Below are positions 11,637 through 22,502 of a stretch of 64,000 nucleotides of DNA, piece by piece. The notes beneath the pieces were generated by a model. It saw only the letters and a program-made list of their open reading frames with translations, was not told where the DNA came from and did no database searches. A program made the translations under genes and the position numbers. This DNA comes from Rotaria sordida. Lineage: Eukaryota > Rotifera > Eurotatoria > Philodinida > Philodinidae. The stretch spans positions 1-64,000 of the forward strand of contig CAJNOL010000483.1 of the NCBI GenBank assembly GCA_905250125.1, read 5' to 3'. The first letter of the stretch is position 1, and the number at the start of each line of letters is the position of its first letter.

Positions 11637-12936
11637 ATGAAGAATCTTCTTATTGTTATTGTCTTGTTACTACTACTGATTATTGGTAAGAATAGTCAAT
11701 TGTATTGTCTCTACTAATAGGTTTTATTGTCTTAGATCACTTTGGTCTATCTACAACGGCCCTAGTCTTCAGTTCTGGGAAACCAAATAATCTAGGTCCT
11801 ATTCGAGATACACCTCCTTCATCACCTAAGGATTATGGTCGTTACAAAAAACCATTTTATGTTGTTGATTATTCATGGGTATCACCATTTTTGGTCAACT
11901 TTTTTTCATTGAAAAATTGGGATTTCAAATCGATTTCTACACCAAAATATTTCATTGCCATTAATGTTGTCAATATCAATTATGAAGCCAATGCTTTTCT
12001 CTATGTTATTGATCGGACAAATGCCAATCAAATCTATAAATATTCATCAAAATCAATTCTAGCAACAGCCATTAAAGAAAAAGCTAAATCATCAATCAAT
12101 GGTTGTACTCACTATCGTCAATCGAATACTGAATATATTCGTCTATGCTATAATTCTATCGAGAAAGCATTCCAAATTGAAGCAATTGTTCCAGTCAATG
12201 GTGGAGTTCAATTATTATTGAATTGTAAAATGCAATTTTCTCAAGAAACCGACGATTCAATGGTTCTATTATATCCAATACAACAATATCGTCCAGCTTA
12301 TACTCACAAAATCGCCGCCCGACCTGTTCAAGGAACACTAAAAATTGGTAATCAAAATCAACAATTGATCGATGGTCTCGGTAGTGGAGATTGGACATTA
12401 GGCTTTTTCGAGCATACAACTAAGTGGAAATGGTATTTTCCTTTTTAATGAATTTGTCTCTTGAATATTGTTCATTCAATTAATATAGGGCTTCATTATC
12501 AGTAGATGGAATAGATTCTGTCAACGGCCAATTGGTAAGAATTGGTATCAATCTTTCCGATGAACTTTACAATGATAATAATGGTATTTCGATGGAAAAT
12601 GCTATTTGGTAAGTCATATCGAAAATAGAAAAATATTTGACAATTTTTCATGCCCACAGGATCGGAAATCGTGTTTATACTGTCGATAAAGTTATCTTTC
12701 AATTATCAAGTCAACCTTCGCATTTCGATTCATCCATCGATACTACAAATAGTCCAATAGTTCATCTGACTTTTCAACCGTGGGGAATTTACGAAGAACA
12801 TGAACATTTGTTGCTCATTAATATTGACTTTGTTCAACCATATGGAACTTATAGTGGAACAATTGAATATCTTGGTCATACATATCAGATCGACAATGGT
12901 GTCGGTGTGGTGGAAACTATGTCTGCTATATGGTGA
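11637..12936 (+). CDS. DUF2804-family protein with N-terminal signal/anchor
   Basis: Four exons join in phase: 11637-11685, 11736-12432, 12489-12608 and 12660-12936, giving 380 residues. An alternative first acceptor at 11720 would add five residues without changing frame. The first exon is a hydrophobic leader (MKNLLIVIVLLLLLII), so the product is probably secreted or membrane-anchored. The second half carries the conserved DUF2804 features in order: G-DWTLGFFEHTTKWKWASLS, a GINLS block, ENAIW-IGNRVY-VDKVIF, FQPWGIYEEHEHL, and QPYGTYSGTIEYLGHTY near the end. The biochemical role of DUF2804 is not established and none is proposed here. An AATAAA-like signal follows the stop closely. There are no frameshifts. 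The gene stands alone between repeats. Confidence 0.85.
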
Positions 12937-13445
12937 TCAAAATAAATTGACAATTCATTCTGTTCTTATGAAACTCATCATAAAAATTTTGTTAGTGCAC
13001 CTCTTTTGAAGCTGAAAACAGTTCTTTTTTTTAAGATAATCGATCTCTAGAGCAAGGATTTGTTTTATTTATTTCTGCATTTCGAACAGAATTTTTTTTT
13101 TGAAACGTTCTATTTTTTGTTTGTATTATTGCTATCCCCAAATAAATATTGAATTAAACGACAAATAAGCCTATTGTACAGCAGCAGATCTTAATGCACT
13201 ATTATATATGCTGACAAATAAGAACGTGGATCCTCTCTTTGATATGCATTGTGTCTTGGCTATTTTTGCAACCAACTTATATGCGTTGAGTATGAGCAAA
13301 CAATCAATGAATAAATGAGATGTACTGCCATGAGTGATAATGCAATAATCAATATACAAGATGTAATATTATTTGGAACTATTAAAATGGAGCAAATGAA
13401 GTCTAATCTTCTGATCCGATTCGAAAAAAATATCATTGAGCATTT

Positions 13446-13595
13446 ATGTTTGATACCGAATATGATGGAATTGATTTGTCTGCCGATAGAGCTCGTGCTC
13501 ATGATGGAAAAGTAAATTTCTTAGATGCTCTAGACGAGCAGTACATTTGCCTAGCATTGAATCAGCATACTGGATATCAATATTGGAATATTTGA
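13446..13595 (+). other. Short unrecognised coding-like frame
   Basis: A 49-residue frame (FDTEYDGIDLSADRARAHDG then KVNFLDALDEQYICLALNQH) looks more protein-like than its AT-rich surroundings, with normal use of D, A, R and G. The preceding 13315-13445 stretch in another frame also looks coding-like, which suggests a frameshifted gene relic. No family was recognised and no splice model was convincing. Confidence 0.25.
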
Positions 13596-15454
13596 TACTG
13601 ATAATAGTGTTCAATAGGAAATGGATGTGTATTATCCAGTAATGTTCTTAGTTCAAATATGAAAACAGACTTAATTGTGTTGTAGAATATTCGAAAATAG
13701 TATTTTAAGTTACAATATCGGTCACACAAAATTTTGTTTTATTTCACGTTCTGACTCGAATTAATGGTGTATAGAGAAAGGTAGTCTTATTATTTCCCAT
13801 TGTTTTCATCGAAGTACTTAAAAATAAAACTTTCTGTTTAATAAACAGTCTTGATAAGACTTAGCAGTGTTTACAAAATAATATTCTTACGAAATAATCA
13901 TCTAATGTAACAAACGAGAAACTACAATGATCATATTCTTTGTTTGTGAGTGTCTCTGTTGATATTTAATGTAGCTTAAATTCGATAGAATCTTGAATAA
14001 TTCGAATCAATACATTATTAAAGAAAACTTATAAGATTTCAAGAGTCAATTTCTGAATGTTATAAATTAATAATGAAATAATTTTATTTAACTATATGAG
14101 GTTTTGATCATTTTTTTGCTCCATTCAGACATTCTGTCTATAGAAAAGATTGAAAACGAGTGTATTCCATAGAGATCTGATAATGACAATATTTCGAAAG
14201 TATTAATTACAGAAAATTATCTGAGAAGATGATTATGATTTTCATCGATAGTTTAGCTGAAATATCAATATTAAAATCAAATCTTGTCTTAATACTTGAA
14301 ATAGTGACTTGGAAAAATTGTAAGCTTAATTATAGTTATAATATCATAAAATATGAACTCTAAATATTTTACTTTATATGGTGATGGTGAGCTCATTTCT
14401 TTATGCAAATATATCCACTATCCAATTCATACTTGTGAGAAATGATTTTCGACTGGTCGTCAACAGTTTACACCATCGTCTCTGTAATGTAGGGTTGAAT
14501 GAATATCTCAAGAGATCGCTGAACTTCTATGTCGAAGCTACTATATTTATGATATACAAAATTCTTGATTCTGATCAATTCTAGCACTTTTTTTTCAGTT
14601 TATGTTATCCACAGTGTTATGTCTAGCGTCGAGGCCGAGGGACTGGTAACCTTCTAAAGATAGGATTGATCCTCTCGTAGTTTGTGATTCTGCCATGTTC
14701 GATGTGTCTGAGCTCTCAAAAATAGATGTTCGCCCCTTCGGAAGAGAAAATCTGATTAAAATACTGGTCATCAAGAGCAGTAATAACATTGAATAGAGTA
14801 CTCAAAGACATAGTCGAAATCAAGGATTCAAAATATCGTAAATATACTAGTTTTTTTTTACAAAAATTCATATTATAATGCATCACTATACTCTCAGATG
14901 TCTTCAAATATTCTGTTTACCAACGGAGGATAGGCCGTAGAATGATGTTGAAAATACAAAAGTTAAAAAAAAAAGTTACAGTGAACAGAAATAACGATTG
15001 GAATATGATCAGAGAATATCTGAAACGCTTCATATTTCATCACTGATGTCTATTACAGAGATAGAATCGGTCTGAGTCTTTGGCACTCGGTAATGGTACC
15101 AGTCCGAAAAGGTCAGACCGAACCGTACCAGCTCGTGACCAGTTTCATTTCTGATCTATAGAATGTGAATGTATTCGTAAAAGAAAGATCTCATCTTAAT
15201 AATATCTGCTAAGTAAAATATACATTAAAGTGCATCAGTATGAAGAATAAATAGCTAAATATCTTGTTACTGTATATTTGACTCATATTTCAATTGTTGT
15301 ACTATGTAAAAAAAAAAGAGTTATTTTTGATAGAACTGAGTCTTATGCATTAAAGAAACAAAATTTCATTAGCCAAATATGATTCTCTCACAAATTTTAT
15401 TAGTTATATTTAAACAATAAAAAAAACGAAGAGAAAAAAAAACTTAGATGTAAT
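13596..15454. other. Region without recognised gene
   Basis: AT-rich spacer. A small inverted pair (CGGTCTGA near 15069 against TCAGACCG near 15112, each with GGTACCA nearby) marks a GC-richer repeat fragment. Other open frames here lack coding character. Confidence 0.4.
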
Positions 15455-17720
15455 TTATCGTCGAACAGTATTAGCCGAGCCAATAGCTGAATATAAATGT
15501 CTTAATTCAGCAACATCATTCAATGATTTAAGTTCAGCATCATGAAAAGGATCATCAGAACTTAATGTTCCATCAAATGTAGCAGCTAAATCATTAGCAG
15601 CTGCTGAATCACAGTTATTAAATGACTGATTATTTGCTTTGACTGAATTAGGCGATGAATTTGTTGAACGAATTGGTGTTGGTAAATGTAATGCATTCGA
15701 TGTTAATGTCGATGGACCACTTATAGGAACAATATTTTGTTGTTGATTACCGGTTGGCCAATATATATCACGTACAGAAGGTAGACGATATGATGGTTGT
15801 ATAGGAGGCTTTGTTGTTGGAGGTGGAGGAGGAGGAGGAGGAACAGGTGTTACTGGAAATGATGTGACAGGAATCGGTAAATGCAGCGTAGATTGAGAGT
15901 TCGATATATGCGTTGGTGGAGGTACCGGTGGAAGAACTACAGGAAACGGAATATTTTGCGTCAGTGTATTTGATGAAATTGATATTGAATTTGTTGTTTG
16001 ACAACTAAATTAAAGACAATAAGTGACCCATAAAGAATGAAACTCTCTGTATTTTGTCCATATATCTTATATAATTCGGTATAGAAAAAGATTTTTCGTT
16101 CAATTCTAAGCACAATGTTCAAAGATAACGTTTTTGAAGAATTTTATTTTACTACACACATCAATTGTTGAATCATTATTTCTTCTTGATATCAACCTTT
16201 TCTAGCTAATGATCTTAACAAATTCATTCCAAATACAATAATCGAATGAGTTTAAGATCAAGATCAATAGGTGATCAATGATCTTTGTCGATAAAAGTTG
16301 GTAAATTCTCTTGACACTATTTTATGTTTTCTTTCCATTGCATTTTTTGTGCGAAAGCAAATTTCAATAATGAAAATTATAGATTTACAGAAAATAGTAC
16401 TTTTGAAATAGCAGAATAGTGAATATTCGACGAAGATATTTCGTCATTTAAATTGTATACTTGATTTAACGATAGCACAAAATGATCGATGAGATTGCAT
16501 CTATCAATTTGTCAGCATCATCAGAAGATTTCAAGCAGAAAAGTTGCTCTTGAATTAGGTATATCTCGAGTAAGTATTCAACGAATTCTTCGAGACGACC
16601 TTGATTGTCAGCCCTATAAAAACTTAATGACACCAATTCAAAGCAAAAGAAAAAATTTTGCTGATTGAATTCGAACGAATTTCTGGAAAGAAGAAACAAT
16701 AAAGATCTTGTTTTTCTGACGAGCGGATGTTTCATATCGATGAAAGAAAATTTTCTCAAAAAGCTATGGTCTCACTAGACGTTTGTTCAAGAAAAGTCTC
16801 GCCATCAAGAGTCTTCAATCATGCCCTATATACCAAAGAGGTGCTTTCTAAAGCAATAAAATACAGGAAAAAGGTCTTCGGAAATGATTGGCTTAGCTGA
16901 ACAAGACCGGTCGATGCCACACATTTATCATTTAACACAAATATGATGTCGAGAGAATTTTTCATCGTTTATCGACAAAGGCCATTGACCCTCTAATAGT
17001 CCTGATTTTAACTCATTCAATTAAATTTGTTAAGGTCATTAACTAGAATAGGTTGACACGAACAAAACCAATGATCCAAAAATTGAAACATGCAGAAAAA
17101 AAAGTCGTCAAAATGTTGTCTTTGAAAGTTACTGCTTTTAGAAAAGATCTAGCCTCCTTAAAGTGTACAATTTTGAAAGGGTTTCTCAAGAGTGTTTACT
17201 ATAAAGAGACCCATTTTTTTAATGGCTGATCTTGTTATATTTATTTACTTTGTTGCACCTGCTGCCGAATGTGATGTTGATTGTTGACGTAAAGTATCAT
17301 CTTGAATTTCTTTCTTTTTACGTTGTAAATCTTCTAAAGCTTCTAATAAAACTTTATTTTCTAATGCAAAATCGATCTAAATTACAATAAAAAAAAAATT
17401 TACAAATTTTATTTTCTATATTTAAATATTACCGGTTTAGCAAGAATATTACGAATTTTAGTTATATCATATTCAGGAATATTTATATTAGGCTTAAAAA
17501 AACGAAAAATTTCATTTGATTTAAAAAAGAAAATTTTCTTAAAACTTACAACAATAATAGTTCGATATTTTGGATTAAATTCAAATGGTATATCGTCTAC
17601 AAATGATTGTAAAGATGATGCTGTACCATTATTAATTGAATGATTATTTTCATCATTAAATAATGTTGAATATTTTTCATATTGATTTTGTTTATTTCGA
17701 CTATTAGAAGATTGATTCAT
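15455..17720 (-). CDS. UMA-domain (UMAD1/UBAP1-like) protein with proline-rich C-terminus
   Basis: Exons 17720-17550, 17492-17433, 17376-17247 and 16004-15455 join in phase (about 303 residues). The first three encode DDIPFEFNPKY, a 20-residue spacer exon and then IDFALENKVLLEALEDLQ. This matches the UMA domain of ESCRT-I-associated proteins (PF-x-L-x-P ... DF-x-LEN-x-VL in UMAD1). The last exon is Pro/Ser/Asn-rich (a run of eight prolines) and ends with DDPFHDAEL-LNDVAELRHLY; DPF is a known adaptor-binding motif. The role would be endosomal sorting with ESCRT-I, by analogy. The TAA at 17245-17247 can be a stop (giving a 120-residue protein) or part of a GTAAAT donor. I favour the donor because the phase fits and the 16004 exon has no other upstream partner. 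The resulting 1.2 kb intron holds a mariner remnant. Confidence 0.55.
16520..17220 (+). mobile_element. Tc1/mariner transposase remnant
   Basis: Plus-strand pieces in shifting frames keep family order. A helix-turn-helix stretch (KVALELGISRVSIQRILRDD) at about 16530-16600 comes first. FSDERMFHID at about 16712-16742 follows, matching the first catalytic-acid motif (FSDE). PSNSPDFN at about 16990-17016 is the second (PSNSPDLN). Several stops and frameshifts separate them, so this is a fossil. It lies antisense inside the proposed long intron of the UMA-domain gene. Terminal repeats were not found. Confidence 0.75.
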
Positions 17721-17849
17721 CGAATAAATATTATCAAAAAAAATCGATTGATATATACATTCAAATAAATAAAAATTAATAGATTTTCTTTTTTGATTCT
17801 TATTAAAACAAATAATTTCAATCTAAAATAATTCAAATTAAAAACAAAT

Positions 17850-17879
17850 ATATTTATTTATTTATTTATTTATTTATTA
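17850..17879. repeat. TTTA microsatellite
   Basis: About seven tandem TTTA units within a T-rich stretch upstream of the UMA-domain gene. Confidence 0.9.
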
Positions 17880-18081
17880 TACACAAAATAGCAATAAAAG
17901 AAATGAATACTGTACAATAAAACAATATATGAATATAATTATGGCATTGACTATATTATGTCAATATCTGCCAAACCAATATAAAGAAGAAGCATTTCTA
18001 AATTCTAATGAATATATAAGTGTTGTTTCTGTTTTTTTCTGTTGAAACTGTTCATAACGAAACAAAAAAAGAAAAATAAGA

Positions 18082-18881
18082 TTAATTATAATGATGTTTT
18101 AAGCCTTTGACAAGATTTGTCAGACGTTGAGTTGTATCTATAGATGATGATGTTGATCTATCGAGTTTATTTTTATTTGATATAAGACGATGTGATTTTG
18201 AACGAAGATCAGACGATGAAAAATTGTATAAAAATGTTCCTATGTATTAGAATAAATCTATTATGTATTTCAATATAAGAATTTAGGATATATCTCAGAT
18301 TAAATTTCATCAAACATTTTTTTCTCCGCCTTTTTTATTGTTGAACTGTTAAAAAAATGCAGTGTGCGCATAGTCATGCTAAACAAAAGTCATTTTTGAA
18401 ATTGAGATTTTCTCTAAATTATCGATCATTCTAAGTCCAATAATTATTTATCTATAATATTTAAGACAAAAAAAACTTCTCAGTAAAATTCTTATTTGAT
18501 ATGAAATGTAATAAAGATTTTTCTAAAGACAAAAGAAGAAAAAGCGAAAACTCCATACTTCAGTATACTACAAGAGTATGTCAAAGCTATACTTTAGAAC
18601 TTGTCAGCCACTTCAAATCTATTATCACAAGTATATTCATTTGAGTTCATCAAGTATTTAGAATTTATTGCCTGAGATTTATAAACTAATATGTTCATGA
18701 TAGTAGACGGGAAATAGTTCGAAAATTTCAGAAGATAATTTACGTTTTTTTTTCTTTCGGGTTGGCTCAAGATCACTCAAATGAAGTGTAACATTTTCAA
18801 TGATTACGTCTGTTATCTCTATATGTGATTCTTCTCTTCTGTCATGGTCGATACACTTGATTGCCTTTCGTTTTTTTTCTT
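18082..18881 (-). CDS. Two candidate exons, possibly a C-terminal extension of the HDDC2-type gene
   Basis: Exon 18881-18744 encodes a charged segment (AIKCIDHDRREESHIEITDV, then an asparagine/leucine part and EPTRKKKKR). Exon 18239-18082 encodes a Ser/Lys-rich tail (TFLYNFSSSDLRSKSHRL to NLVKGLKHHYN) ending in TAA. Each has an AG acceptor, and the first has a GTAAATT donor. If the last HDDC2 exon is spliced at a GTTTGC donor after 19259 rather than read to its TAG, all phases agree and a 307-residue protein results with a basic tail of about 98 residues added by these exons. The phase agreement could be chance (about 1 in 9). Otherwise these belong to an unrecognised gene whose start was not found. 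The introns (362 and 504 bp) are long for this window. Confidence 0.4.
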
Positions 18882-19241
18882 CTATTTATAAAAACATATG
18901 TATATAAGAGAAATACTACAATTTTTAGTTTAAGAAAACGTCAATTATAAAAATATCAATATCTACATCTCATATATATCATTGTGCTTAAGTTCGTCTT
19001 TGACACTATTTAGTGGAAAAATACAGTTAACGAACAAGCAAAACATAAATTTCATAATGATTGTGGATATGCAATAACTGCGTACTTTGACTATTCATTT
19101 TGAATAGTCAAAAAGAATTTTACATGTAATAGTGTTCATTAATTCAAGACTTTCTATCAAAAATTAAAAAAAACTTCTGATATGTTATTTTCGATGATAA
19201 ATTATTTTTTTTTTTTTTGTACATCATTAAACATTTTTTAT

Positions 19242-19942
19242 CTAATAAAAATGCAAACCTTGATCATCATAAAGAATATGTTTAAGCATTGTATTAAGAT
19301 TTGAATCTGATGGTAATTGATATTGTTTTCCAGATGATCGACATTCAATTAATTGATTAAGCCATTGTCGAACTATTGTTGTTTTTATATTATGTGCAGA
19401 ACCCGAAAAAAAATCTTCTAAAAATTCACCTTCAGATTGAAGTTTTTCATATTCATAAGCTAAAATATATTTATTTAAATATTTAAAAATAAAAAAACCA
19501 ATCTGAAAAGTTTACCTTGTAAAAGCATATCAAACATATCTAAATCTTTAACAAGTTTAGCTTCAATTGTTTTTTGATCAGCATATTCATTAAATAATGA
19601 AAATATTTCTCTACCAACATCAGCTGGTAATAAACTTGTTAAATAAAGCATTGCTTCAGTTTCTCGTCGACGTTTTTCTGTTTTAGGTACACCATCAAAT
19701 TCAGTTAAATCTCCAACAACTGATTCAGCTAAATCATGAACAAGTGCTAATTTCATACAACGAACTTTTGATTCTTCAGATATTGTTGGTAATAAAAGTG
19801 ACATAACTGCCATTCGATACATATGATCAGCAACACTTTCAACTTTTTCGACGCCACGTATTATCCAACCCGTACGAAATGTTCGTTTTGCTTGACCAAT
19901 ATAAAGAAGAAATTCCAAAAGACCTTCAAGATCCGTATTCAT
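19242..19942 (-). CDS. HDDC2: HD-domain 5'-deoxynucleotidase, HDDC2 type
   Basis: Two exons, 19942-19516 and 19459-19242, give 214 residues (human HDDC2 about 204). The HD-superfamily metal ligands are visible: H40 in SVADHMYRMAV, H69-D70 in LALVHDLAESVVGD with E73, and the later aspartates in VKDLDMFDM near residue 133. Family members remove phosphate from deoxynucleoside 5'-monophosphates and help balance nucleotide pools in the cytosol. The second exon continues with AYEYEKLQ and EDFF, matching the family helix after the HD core, then diverges. The start is the only ATG ahead of the first helix. The end is less certain: a GT within the last exon may be a donor leading to two downstream exons described separately. 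It is transcribed away from the STK33-like kinase gene. Confidence 0.88.
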
Positions 19943-22502
19943 CTTAACGTCAAGTTTATTTTTATGTCACACGAGAAGAAAAAAACTTTTTTTTCATAGA
20001 CATTAAACGCCAACCAAATTTTAGTCGTCATTTTTGATTCATATTTAACTACCAATAGAAATATATTAATATTCATTTTATTATTATATCAAAATTTTAA
20101 TAAAAGTTTATTTTTCAAATATTCAAATAAATAAATATTACTTAATTATTTAATAATATATTGATAAAGTGACATCTATAGATTTAATACATCAGTAAAC
20201 AAGGCGAAGGCAAGCAACAATTGAAAAAGAATATTTAAAATGGTTGTTCTGATTTAGATAGAAATGAAAAATAGTACTATTACGATGAAGCCTTTTAGCA
20301 TATTTTTCTTTCTTTTTCTTCTGTCTCAAAGATTGTTCGATTGCATGTACATTGTTATTAGGTTTGTTGTCGCGTGTCAAAAAATAATGTAATGATGAAT
20401 AACTATATAACGAATCGGCATTTATGGGATTTTCGACGAAACAAAAGACCGTAACGATAACAACAAAAAAATTACTGTATAAATGGAATTTTATTTGTTT
20501 TTGTTGTTACTTCTACTTTCAAACATACTTTTTTGTACGATATTCATAGTCGAACGATGACAAAAGGTAATATACAGATTTCAAATAAAAAGTACAATAT
20601 TGATTTTATTGGACTCGTTTGTTGATGTATATATATATTCAAAGATAATGCTATTGCATATCATTTTTTTTGTGCTGATAATATATCGTCTTCATAAATA
20701 AAGTACAAGACATAATCAATTAAGGATAAAGTAAAACATGTCTTATAACAGTGACAATTCTGTACAGACTCGGATTTTACTCAATGAGCGGAGAAAAGAT
20801 AAATCTAATTTCGAATCTGTACATTATATAAATTGTTTTGACTTGCTAATGGCGAAGTTCATAATGGATACTATTTTTAAAATGAATGAATCATGAACAT
20901 GACAATACGATCGAATTTTATGTTGTCGCGTTTTGTTTGAGGTTCATTTGATTATATGATTAAATAAGTTTTCATGAATTCAATTTCCTTTCTCGGAATT
21001 ATATACGAATGATTCGTGTCAGAAAACTTTGAAAATGCAAAAGAACTTGAGAACAACAATCCGATAGTTGAATTTTTTCAATTCAAAACAGCGTTAACCA
21101 CCAATTATAATCATCGAATTTCTGTAGTTTTCGAGCCGAAAACGACGTCCTTACTAGTAGATTCCGGCGAAAGTTCACAGTATTGCATGTCAAATGCATT
21201 CATTTGGACGATTACTTTTTTGTTCAATTTATTGAATATAGAAAATGAAAAATAATTGATTTACAATGTTTAATATCAACTAAATTTGACCGTTGTATGT
21301 CCTATTAAAAGTTATTAGATTTGCATGCACTTTATTTTGAACTATTCTGTATCCATTCATAATTTCATAAGATGATATTGTGAAAGATTTTTTTCTTTCC
21401 AAACAATTGCTATCCTATATAAACTTTATTTTAGAAGTACGTAGTTCAATTGAACATGGTAGAATTGTTTTCGTAATTTATTTTTTCCGAAAATCTTTTC
21501 GAATGAATTACGATAGGATGCGAGATATTTCTGTTCTAGTACGTGTAAAATATTTTATTATAGATGAATCTAATATTTTGAATAAATTCGAGTAGTTCTC
21601 TTATATGATTTGTCAACCAATCCCTAGATTCTCTCTCTCTCTCTCTCTCTCCAGTGTTTCATATTTTTCTTCTCAATTGAACAAAATAACTAATTGTGTC
21701 TATTAAATCTTTTTTTTTCTTTCATGCATTGTTTTCTTGCATAAAAAAAAAAATATTTTCTTTATTAAAAGCTTTGAATACTTATGTTAAGAAGAGTTTA
21801 ATCATGAAAAAAACAAGCCGAAATCTCATTGTAAAATGTTAAAGAAAAAAATTTTTTTTTTGTGATCATTCATCTATCATAGAGAAAATTACAATGTCAT
21901 TATACATATCCAACTACATATTCTTTTTCGTGTGTGTTGATTATGGCGTATCATCAAATAAATGTATGTCATTTTCAACATACTAAAGGATTCAATGCTC
22001 TCTTTATTTATCCAAATCAGGGATCTTAGGTCATTTTTTTTTTTATTTTTTTTTTATGTAGAAAAAAAAAACTGTTGAAAGAAGTGTCTGTTTTTGTTAA
22101 CATTTATTTGCTGTCCAATGTATGCAGACCAAAATATATAAGCAAGCATGAATTCGTAGTTTTTTTTTCTCTCTTATATTTACTATACATAGAGTGTAAT
22201 GACATGCTTGAGTTTTATTTCGATAAAAAAATTGTTCTTTATTCTTCATAGAGAAAAACGAAACAAATTTAATATATATAATATATTTCGAATTTATTTG
22301 AACATCTAAGGTTTCTTTGATTTTTTTATTTATCTAGTATAGGTTAATGTATGTCTTAGTCGTCGAACCATTATTATTATCGTAGTTGTTTGTCGTCAAA
22401 GACAATGTGAGTTCAGATTTTATCGAATAATTATTATAATATGGAAATTTTCTTTTGTTTTTTTTTTTCTTTTAAGTTATTTTCAAAGATATTTATTGTA
22501 AT
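19943..22502. other. Intergenic region between divergent HDDC2 and STK33-like genes
   Basis: About 2.5 kb with no recognised coding exon; promoters for both genes must lie here. The part near 21600-22500 is dominated by T-runs and includes a CT dinucleotide repeat at 21630-21651. No conserved regulatory site could be named. Confidence 0.5.
21630..21651. repeat. CT dinucleotide microsatellite
   Basis: Ten or eleven uninterrupted CT units, about 850 bp upstream of the kinase start codon. Confidence 0.95.

Noticed and set aside
14595-14907. Minus-strand frames with some protein-like segments
   Set aside because: Two overlapping short frames with no family resemblance and no convincing splice structure.
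20192-20380. Lysine-rich minus-strand frame
   Set aside because: Low-complexity A/T-driven composition, no splice sites or homology.
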